A DNA stretch of 64,000 nucleotides, taken from NCBI GenBank assembly GCA_965222505.1, contig OZ244956.1, forward strand, positions 2,418,001 to 2,482,000, written 5' to 3'. Within the stretch, counting starts at the first letter, position 1. Each line of letters opens with the position of its first letter. The stretch is from G965222505 sp965222505 (lineage in GTDB: Bacteria > Bacteroidota > Rhodothermia > Rhodothermales > DATKEJ01). The translations under genes and the position numbers were made by a program. This document shows, piece after piece, positions 53,733-62,000 of this stretch. A model generated the notes under the pieces. The model worked only from the letters and a program-made list of their open reading frames with translations. It searched no databases and was not told the origin of the DNA.

Positions 53733-54221
53733 CTATGATTCCTTCAAGCTTTTTATGGCATAAGCAGGGAAGTACAAGCGGCGGGTACTTTTCTTTCCTA
53801 TAGAAATCCCCTCACGATAAATTATTTGGCGTATTTCACCTCCTGAAGAATCTATCATGTGAATATCTGTTCGTGTACTGCCATGCCATTCGAAAAACAT
53901 ATAACATGAAAGCACATCAACTATTGTATTTATCACTTGTTCTCTATTTTGAATAACATATTCATTTGGCCATTCAATAGCTTCATGGACATCTTCTATA
54001 CCAATTACTATAGAATCTTTAGAGATTGAAAATGAGATTCGAGCCGCTCCGCGGTCTTTAACATGTAGTATTCCTGTCAGGTAATTAGGGTCTGAGAGTT
54101 CGCCTTCTTCAAAATGAGAATTTTGAAGAAGCCCAGGAGCTCCTAATCGTTCTAATGCAATATCAACTACAGATAGATTAGAACGGGTTGAATCCGACAC
54201 CAAGGGTTCGATGTCCTGCAT
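53733..54221 (-). CDS. Candidate immunity protein for the active Rhs tip
   Basis: This 162-residue, AT-rich gene starts inside the last codons of the large Rhs gene (44-bp overlap). The protein is acidic and probably cytosolic, with GAARISFSISKDSIVIGIED, then YMFFEWHGSTRTDIHMIDSS and a C-terminal RRLYFPAYAIKSL. I do not recognise its family. The position directly after the tip is the standard place for the cognate immunity gene. Confidence 0.6.
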   Translation of the reverse strand: MQDIEPLVSDSTRSNLSVVDIALERLGAPGLLQNSHFEEGELSDPNYLTGILHVKDRGAARISFSISKDSIVIGIEDVHEAIEWPNEYVIQNREQVINTIVDVLSCYMFFEWHGSTRTDIHMIDSSGGEIRQIIYREGISIGKKSTRRLYFPAYAIKSLKES

Positions 54222-57200
54222 TATATATAGCTCGCTTTAGTTGAATGGTAGGATTAGCAAAACTATTTGGAACGAATGTACCAGGCACATGAAAATGAAT
54301 GAGTGCTTTATTCGAGTTTGTCAAGGATTGACCTATCCCAACCCTTAGATTCAGTCCCGGCCTATTTCTAGCACCAGACCAGCCAATTTTTACTAGGCTC
54401 CCTGCCTGATTCATGGATCCACTTGCCAATGCCGCAGAGTGTCCAAATCGAGTGGACGTTATACCAAAAGTTTCGCTTAGAAATAGTCTTTTCCCAAGTC
54501 CCTGATAGGAAGAATGAAGGAGCCCAACTCCCCTTAGGAATGCACCACCACCTAAGGCAAACTGAAGTGCCATCATTGATGGATGATTCAGAGCCCAATC
54601 TCTAAAAGCAGCTCCTCCTGCCTGGGTACATGCTGAAAGTGCTGCTCTCCGTGCATTTAGACTGAGTTGCTCATTAGCAACAAATGCACACGCTTCATCT
54701 CCAGACCTTGCCAACATCCTCTGGAACGCCTGATACCCTCCTTCAGTAGAAGCATCAAAGTAAAACTTCTTCCCGTCTACTTCCCCATCGCCATTGTAAT
54801 CGATGTCTAAAAACCCATAACCGACAAACGATCCACCTTCACGCTCGGCCTCAACTATAACCCCTTCTGGGTCATAGCAATAGACAATATCACCCTCTTC
54901 ATCGATACTATGCTCTGGACAACGGCCCGTCAGATCGACAAAGATTAGCGGGTTGTTTGCAGCGTAGTTGTACGGACTCAGGCTGGCATACTCATCGGCG
55001 AGTGGATCGAGCACTAGCCAACGGCCCAATTCCGACAGATAGTACCGCGCTCTGGCATAGTAGAAGCCGGTCTCACTGTCGCGCTCATGACCCGTGTACC
55101 GCTCATCCGGCCCCTCGCCGGCGGCATCACTCACTCTCCCCGGCATCGCTAGACCATACGGGTAGTAGTCCTCGAAGTGGACCACCTCACGCTGCTCGTT
55201 GACCGTGACACGCACACTACCCAAATGATCCTTCAGGTAGTAATACCGCGCTACATCAGCCGGAGCCGTCGTGAAACTAAGCGTGTCACTCCACACCCCA
55301 CCCGAAGCACGAACTCGCCAGTAGTACTTAATCCCCTGTGCCAGACCCGTCGTAATTTCGTAACCCATGGCATCGGCACGGCTTGAATCGACCACTACAG
55401 CCGGATCGAATAGGTCGGCATTGCCCAAGTACGGCTCAAGCGCTGGCTGGCCCATCGGCTGCGAGACTGTCAGCGAAAGTGCTGGATTCGTGAAATCAGG
55501 ATCGCCAGCCTCATCTTCTACGGCTAGTTCTACTTCGTAGCTCGTCGTGCCGGGGATCTCGGTCCAAGCCAAAATAGGGATGATTTCTCCACCCTGTGGC
55601 ACACCACCAGGCCACGAGACTTCGACGCCGGTTACCGCGTCACGTATACCAAGTAGACTTGGCCGGGGCAACGCCGTGGTAAACGCGCTCACCCGGCTCC
55701 AGGGGTAGGCCGTGCCGAGGTAGCAGTCGACTTCGCAAGCGCGCATGCGCCACTGGTAGCTCGTGCCCGCTTTCAATACGTCAAGGCCGTCGGTGAAGGC
55801 ATAGACCGTGTCGGCCTCAGTCAAGCCGTGCAAATGCACCACCAACGAGTCTGTGAAACTAACTACTTCGTCGGTCAACTGCAATTCATAGATTACGTTT
55901 GGCAGCGCCTGCTCGATGGTTTTCCATTCAAACGTCACGGCCTCATGCGACACTTCTGCTTCCCCATCAGCCGGGGCAACAAGCACCGGGATTACCGAGC
56001 CGTCTGCCGTCTTAAACCAAGCATGTGCCCATTCCGAGTTACCACCAACGGCAAAGTGCGCCCGTACCTGCCAGTGGTATACCGCGAGATCCGCGAGGCC
56101 GTCTGGGAAATAGGTATCCAGCTTAACCGGGTGCATATAGGGCACGTAGGGTAGCATGACGGGGTTAATGTCAAGTGTATCCCCACTTACCCCCTCCTGC
56201 CACATTTTCACGTCATACCAGGAATCCAACTCATCTCCCTGTGGCGCAATAATCAAGCTGTCGAGATGGGTCGGCATTACCCATGTCAGCTTCGCGCCAA
56301 AGGGCACTACTGCCGTATCGGCCGGAACAACACCTGCGTTGGGGCTTAGGTTTGCCGGACGCACCGTGCCTGGTGCCCAGAACACCCACCGGTCAGACCA
56401 ATCCCCGGTTGAAGTGGCCGATGTCGCACGTACACGCCAATAGTAAGGCGTACCTGTGAGCAAACTACCAACAGTGTACGTGGTGTCTGTGCTGCCCAAA
56501 CTCAGAGGATACCCTGTAACCAGGCTGTCGCCTAGAATATCGTACGTGAGTTCCACATCATAATCCTGCGCCTGGGCTACCGGGTACCATTTGAGCGTCG
56601 GTGTAGCACTGGCTACCTGGCTCTGATCGGCTGGTTCGGCAAGTGTGACGGCATCAAGCACCGAGCGCGTCTTGAACCTAGCCGTAGCCCAATCGCTTTG
56701 GGCACCGCTGGTGTTGTTGATGGCCCGCACCCGCCACCAGTGCCAGGTCTCAAAGTCAAGAACCCAATTGTTATATTCAAAGTGCCCCTGCCAACCCGTT
56801 ATCGCCTGGGTGCCGATCCGTTCAAATACGATATCGGTAAATGCCGAATCCCGCGCGACCTGAATTTCTTGTTTTTCGACGGCTCCTCCGCCATACCCGT
56901 GCTGCCACTGGTACACAACGTCTTCTACGGGATACCTTTCGACCCCATCAGCCGGCTCTGTCAATACCGGAGCGGCCAGCGGCAAATCCGAGGTCTCGAA
57001 GTAGGTCTCTTCCCAATCCCCAGTCGAAGTGGCCGTTGTTGCCCGTACGCGCCAGTAGTAGTTGCTGTGGTTATAGTCCAAGCCCTCAACAAGCAACGTC
57101 TGGAGGGAATCACCCACGACGGTTGTGTCGACAACAAGTGACGAAAACTGGTCGTCCAGCGCCAGTTGCAGGTCATACGTCAGGGCCGGATTGCCCTGCA

Positions 57201-58980
57201 GGCGGTGCCATTGAAGAAGGACCCCGTCTGTTGGATCGGCCATTTCCCCGCCCCTCGGGAAATCCAGATACACCAAGGGTTCGAGTTCCGTTTTGAACCA
57301 CTGGTTAAAACTGGTTTTTGAACCCGTGGCATTGATCACGGTAACGCGCCAATAATAGGTCCAGTTGTATGTCAGGAGCGTGCCGAGAATAAGGCTATCA
57401 GCCAATGCACCCGTTGGACTGGCATACGTGGTATCGACTACAATATTGCCGGGATAGAAATTGCTATAGGTTGCCACTTCGACCCGGACAGAATCCACCG
57501 GACCACTTGCCGCGTGCCAATGAAGCACAGTGCCTGTAATGGGCTGGTTGTCCTCGCTCACTGGGCTGTCAAGCGTCACAACACCCGGCACCGGTGGCGG
57601 CGCAGCACCTGTTTCAAAAACGGCTGTTGTCCAGTCGCTTACGTTTGAGCCGTTGGTGTTTAGCGTCCGGACGCGCCAATAGTAGGTCGTATCTGGGTCC
57701 AGGTTGAACGTGCCAAAGTTAAGCTGGGTATCATCCAGGGCGGAACTGCCGGTACGATCACTTATCAAGTTGGCAAAAGCAGAATCCCGAGCCAGTTGAA
57801 ACTCCTGCTCATCTACCGTCCCACCGCCTGTGTCATGGTGCCAATAAAACATGACATTGGTAATCGCCTGGCCCGTCGTGCCGTGGGCTGGCGTATCAAG
57901 AATGGGGGCCATCGGGGGGGCATTGGAGGTCTTAAAGTAGGTGTCTTTCCAGTTCCCCGTTGTAGAACCCGCGTGTGCCCGTGCGCGCCAGTAGAAATTA
58001 CTGTGGTTATAGGCCAGCCCATTTACAAGCAAGCTCTTTGGGGTCCCCCCTGCAACCGTCGTGTCGACGAGGATGTCTGAAAACTGGTTATCCAGAGCCA
58101 ACTGTACGTCGTAGCTCGTGGCTGCATTGCCAAGGTTCTGGTACCACTCTAAGAGCACACCACCTGTTGGATCTACGGTCTCCCCTCCCGTAGGGTCTGT
58201 GAGTGCTATCCGGGGCTCATACTCAGTGTAAAACCAGCTATAATATGAGGTCTTGGAGCCGGTGGCATTCGTGGCTGTCACCTTCCAGTAGTGCTTTTTG
58301 TAGAAGGTAGTCAGCCCGCCTACGGTAATGCTGTTAGTCAGGGTGCCGGTTGGGTTGGCAAAGGTGGTGTCTATTTTCGTGCTTGATGTCGAGAAGCTGC
58401 TTGAAGTGGCAACCCGCAGCCGGTAGGTGTCCACCGGCCCTCCACCATTGGCGTGCCAATCGAAGGTGATGTTGTCCAGCGGGATGTTGTAGACGCTCTT
58501 GGGAGAATCGTTGTAAACCGTGCCGGGCTTGGCCACCTGGGTTTTGAACGCCGCCGTGCGCCAGGCCGTTGTGCCGCCGGGATAAATGGCCCGGACCCGC
58601 CAGTAGTACCACGTATCATAGTAGTAGTTAAAGCTCCCCAGGTAAACCTGTGAACCCGGCAGGGCGTTGCTGCCCGTCTTGTTCGTCATCAAGTTCAGGA
58701 ACGTGGAATCCGTAGCGAGTTGCACCTCGTAGTTGTCCGGCGCGCCCTCGCCGCTGTCCGGCGCCCAGTAGAGCTTCTTGTCAGAGAGCGGATGGCTCAG
58801 TTCGCCGTCCTCGGGCGAAGTCTGCGTGGGGGCAACAGGGATCCTTGGGGCATCCGGGCGGCTATCAGCCAGCACGATGCCGGGCAACAGCACCATCAGC
58901 CACAGCAGGGCTAGAATTTGGTAGTTCGTGGTCGCTCGATTGGCTTTCGATGGGGCGGCAGCAAACAGGGGGGTCAACAT
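54178..58980 (-). CDS. Fibronectin-repeat Rhs protein with C-terminal toxin tip
   Basis: This 1600-residue protein starts at 58980 with a signal peptide (ALLWLMVLLPGIVLADS). About ten fibronectin-III-like repeats follow, each with YYWRVRA or a variant near its end. From about residue 1270 the Rhs core end appears: YYYLKDHLGSVRVTVNEQRE, EDYYPYGLAMPGR, YTGHERDSETGFYYARARYY and RWLVLDPLADEYAS. After it comes a roughly 200-residue variable region ending in PGLNLRVGIGQSLTNSNKAL and RAIYNAGHRTLGVGFNPF, the presumed toxin. The YD-repeat shell that normally precedes the core on the same chain is encoded instead by the gene upstream (59036). The toxin type is not recognised. Confidence 0.8.
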   Translation of the reverse strand: MLTPLFAAAPSKANRATTNYQILALLWLMVLLPGIVLADSRPDAPRIPVAPTQTSPEDGELSHPLSDKKLYWAPDSGEGAPDNYEVQLATDSTFLNLMTNKTGSNALPGSQVYLGSFNYYYDTWYYWRVRAIYPGGTTAWRTAAFKTQVAKPGTVYNDSPKSVYNIPLDNITFDWHANGGGPVDTYRLRVATSSSFSTSSTKIDTTFANPTGTLTNSITVGGLTTFYKKHYWKVTATNATGSKTSYYSWFYTEYEPRIALTDPTGGETVDPTGGVLLEWYQNLGNAATSYDVQLALDNQFSDILVDTTVAGGTPKSLLVNGLAYNHSNFYWRARAHAGSTTGNWKDTYFKTSNAPPMAPILDTPAHGTTGQAITNVMFYWHHDTGGGTVDEQEFQLARDSAFANLISDRTGSSALDDTQLNFGTFNLDPDTTYYWRVRTLNTNGSNVSDWTTAVFETGAAPPPVPGVVTLDSPVSEDNQPITGTVLHWHAASGPVDSVRVEVATYSNFYPGNIVVDTTYASPTGALADSLILGTLLTYNWTYYWRVTVINATGSKTSFNQWFKTELEPLVYLDFPRGGEMADPTDGVLLQWHRLQGNPALTYDLQLALDDQFSSLVVDTTVVGDSLQTLLVEGLDYNHSNYYWRVRATTATSTGDWEETYFETSDLPLAAPVLTEPADGVERYPVEDVVYQWQHGYGGGAVEKQEIQVARDSAFTDIVFERIGTQAITGWQGHFEYNNWVLDFETWHWWRVRAINNTSGAQSDWATARFKTRSVLDAVTLAEPADQSQVASATPTLKWYPVAQAQDYDVELTYDILGDSLVTGYPLSLGSTDTTYTVGSLLTGTPYYWRVRATSATSTGDWSDRWVFWAPGTVRPANLSPNAGVVPADTAVVPFGAKLTWVMPTHLDSLIIAPQGDELDSWYDVKMWQEGVSGDTLDINPVMLPYVPYMHPVKLDTYFPDGLADLAVYHWQVRAHFAVGGNSEWAHAWFKTADGSVIPVLVAPADGEAEVSHEAVTFEWKTIEQALPNVIYELQLTDEVVSFTDSLVVHLHGLTEADTVYAFTDGLDVLKAGTSYQWRMRACEVDCYLGTAYPWSRVSAFTTALPRPSLLGIRDAVTGVEVSWPGGVPQGGEIIPILAWTEIPGTTSYEVELAVEDEAGDPDFTNPALSLTVSQPMGQPALEPYLGNADLFDPAVVVDSSRADAMGYEITTGLAQGIKYYWRVRASGGVWSDTLSFTTAPADVARYYYLKDHLGSVRVTVNEQREVVHFEDYYPYGLAMPGRVSDAAGEGPDERYTGHERDSETGFYYARARYYLSELGRWLVLDPLADEYASLSPYNYAANNPLIFVDLTGRCPEHSIDEEGDIVYCYDPEGVIVEAEREGGSFVGYGFLDIDYNGDGEVDGKKFYFDASTEGGYQAFQRMLARSGDEACAFVANEQLSLNARRAALSACTQAGGAAFRDWALNHPSMMALQFALGGGAFLRGVGLLHSSYQGLGKRLFLSETFGITSTRFGHSAALASGSMNQAGSLVKIGWSGARNRPGLNLRVGIGQSLTNSNKALIHFHVPGTFVPNSFANPTIQLKRAIYNAGHRTLGVGFNPF

Positions 58981-59035
58981 GGAATCTGGGGTTGAATGCG
59001 GGCAAAAACCTGAAACAAAACCTGAAGGCGGGTGG

Positions 59036-62000
59036 CTAAGGATTGGGTGGGTTGGGCACTTCGACCCGGCCCAGTATCGATCCACCGGCCAGGATATTCA
59101 AGTGACGGAGCTCTGGATCCGCCCCAACTGGCACGGCGTAAACGGCCAATACAGTGCCGTCAGCCCCCCGTATGTAGAAAGTCTCCGTTCCAGTCACGTT
59201 CACACAGCTTTGGCCGTCGGGCTGGTCGGCTACAAAATCGGTGCGTTTGTAAACCCTTTGGCCGCTTGCGTCATAGCGGAAGAACGAGTGGTTTTCACCG
59301 GGACAACCGGCATCTGCCACGGGGATCACTGTCTCACGCGGCAAGTTGTAGTGCGTGTAGTCAAACGTCATCCCAAGCCGACCCTGGGTCATGTTGCCGT
59401 TGTTGTCGTAGACAAATGCTTCGAGGTCACCACCGGTACCGATGGAGGCCAGCCGGTTGGTGTTGGGGGTGTAGGTGTAGGTCAGCAGTTGTGAATTGTT
59501 AGTGCCTGCCTCATTGGCTCTGGGTAGCTTGATAATATTTCCGTTGAGGTCATATTCAATGGCATTGCTTACACCAACATCAAATGCATTCGTAGTTGTC
59601 CAGGGGACAGACCCTTGATCCTTATAAGAGAAATTGGCCCTTTCCAACCGATTCAGGTCATCGTACATAAACGCGTACCCACCAATGTCTGCGTCAGTGT
59701 CTGAGGTATAGGTTCCAATATCCGAGTTGCCGTGCGTCCGCCATTGCAGCCAACTCACATTGCCATTGGCTTGTGTACCATATCCGTCCATCGGAGGTGT
59801 ATCGGTATAGCCCAGGTGCATAGCAAAGCGCTCGGTGCCTAGTTGCTCGACATCGTTGATGTGTGTGAGCCAATCCCGCACATGGTACCGGTAGAAGATG
59901 TTCTGCAGGGGTGCCCCCTGGTCATCTTCTCCAAGTTTGAGTTGCCGCACTTGCCCTGTAGCCGTGTAGGCATATTCAGCCTCCATTCGCCTGAGGTCCA
60001 AGTTATCCGAGGTACCGGTGTAGACCCTTATCAGACGGCCTGCAGCATCATAGTTATACCAATGGTAAAACAGAAACCCGTCCTGGATAGCCGGACTCAG
60101 GATGGTCTTGGTGACATTTCCTTGGAGGTCGTAGTAATATGTTAATACAGGACAGGCCGGCGAAGTACCTTCTTCGAGGTCGTCCAGGCAGATGGTCATC
60201 GACTCCATACGCCCTTCGGTGTCGTACGTGTAGGCATAACTCCCACCCTCTCCGGCTTCGAAGGTCACTTGATCCAACTCGCCTAAGGTATATTGGTAGC
60301 TCCGTACTTGGTCTGTATCTGAGGCTGGCTCCGTAGGCGTATCGGGGTTAAGTAGCGTAAAGGAAACAGAACCTGTGTAGAGCCCGCTTTCAACCATGCG
60401 ATTGAGAGCGTCATACTTGGTATAAGTGATGTCACCATTTGGATCTTGAACGAAGCGCAAATTGCCGTTTGCGTCATAGCGATAGTTATAGGTGCCAACT
60501 ATATCCGGAGTAGATTTCTGAGTTAATTGGCCAAGTGCGTTATAGGTATACGACGTTTGCAAATCCTCGGGAGAGGTCACCGAGACAAGGTTGCCTCGCA
60601 CGTCGTAAGAAAACTCAGTTGTGGCCACGTCATCAGAACCAAAAGCGGCTATAGATTTTACTACCTGCCCGAATCCGTCGGTGAATGCCTTTGCCACTTG
60701 TCCATTCTCATCCGTGGTACTTGTAGTCACCCTCGGGCTTTCAACATCATAGTCGTATACGAGAGCAGAAGCTGTACTCTGTGTTTGCCCATCACAGAAA
60801 GGCATGATCTCCTTTTCTACCCTTGCCGTGGGATCAGGTAAATACTCCGTTATGATTAGAGGAGATGATGCTAGTGAGCCATTCTCACAATAATAGGCAT
60901 TGGCACTACCACCGCTCACGCCATCACTAATGCCTGTATAGTAGCTGGCAGCATCTTCAGGGGCCTTTGGCGCTGCTCCAACCGGTACCCTGAAGGGTTT
61001 TGTGACTGATTCTTGCCGCCCAAGCGCATCGTAGGAAGTGACCGTCACTATTTCACCATTGGTCTCTTTTACCCTCGACTCGATTGTGCGACCGAGTCCG
61101 TCGAGATATGCCTCTGTAACCACACTTGTATCATTTATCGCTGTCGTTGTGATGCGATTCAGGTCTAGGCTTAGGTCTCCAGAGCTATAGTGGTAGTCAA
61201 TTTGACTTATGGCCTCCCCTCCATTTGAGGCATTATTTCTGATCTCTTTCAGGCGGCGAAACTCGTCATAATCATATCTGGTTTTGCGGCCATTTTCGTC
61301 TTCTATTTCGTCAACGAGCCCCCACCTATGATCTGTTGCTGTGTATCTATAATGCGTGGTCAACCCACCTCTTGAGAATTGCTCGACAAATCGATATTGT
61401 GGGTGGTAGGTGTAGGTATAACTTGTTCCACTAGCGTCTTGCAACGCAGTAATTTGGCCGTAGTCTGTATACCCTGTGATCTCCCCAAGTTTGTGCGCGT
61501 TGACTCCATTTGAACTACATGGATCAGCCGTTACTGGATCACCTGTGCCGTCCCATGCATATATCGTCTCCGTTCGCCAAAACGTACCATCTGACCACTG
61601 GTCGTCCCAGCAGGTCCATTGTTTTGATTCAGGAGTTGAACCAGAGGTACCAGAGGTGCTCTCAGAAACTCCTGAACTATACTGCTGCACCAGCATGTTT
61701 GCCGCCTTCATGCCTGCATATTCTGCTCTTTCTGCGGCATAGGTATATGTAGAAATGCGCTGCCTGCCATCGGCATCTGTCTCGGTAACAACGGTGGGTT
61801 GAAGATGTACGTCGAGCTGGTCATACGTATAGGTCGTAACCTTCTCAACCTTAACCGCCTGGTTATCCTCGCTATAGGTCGTCTCTGTTTTGACCTTTGG
61901 CAAAAGAACCGACGAGATGATCTCAAAGGTCTCATAATCCGCTACGTCGCGTCCAGTTGAGCAGTCAGGGGTATCATATAAACAAATCGTCTCGTAGTTC

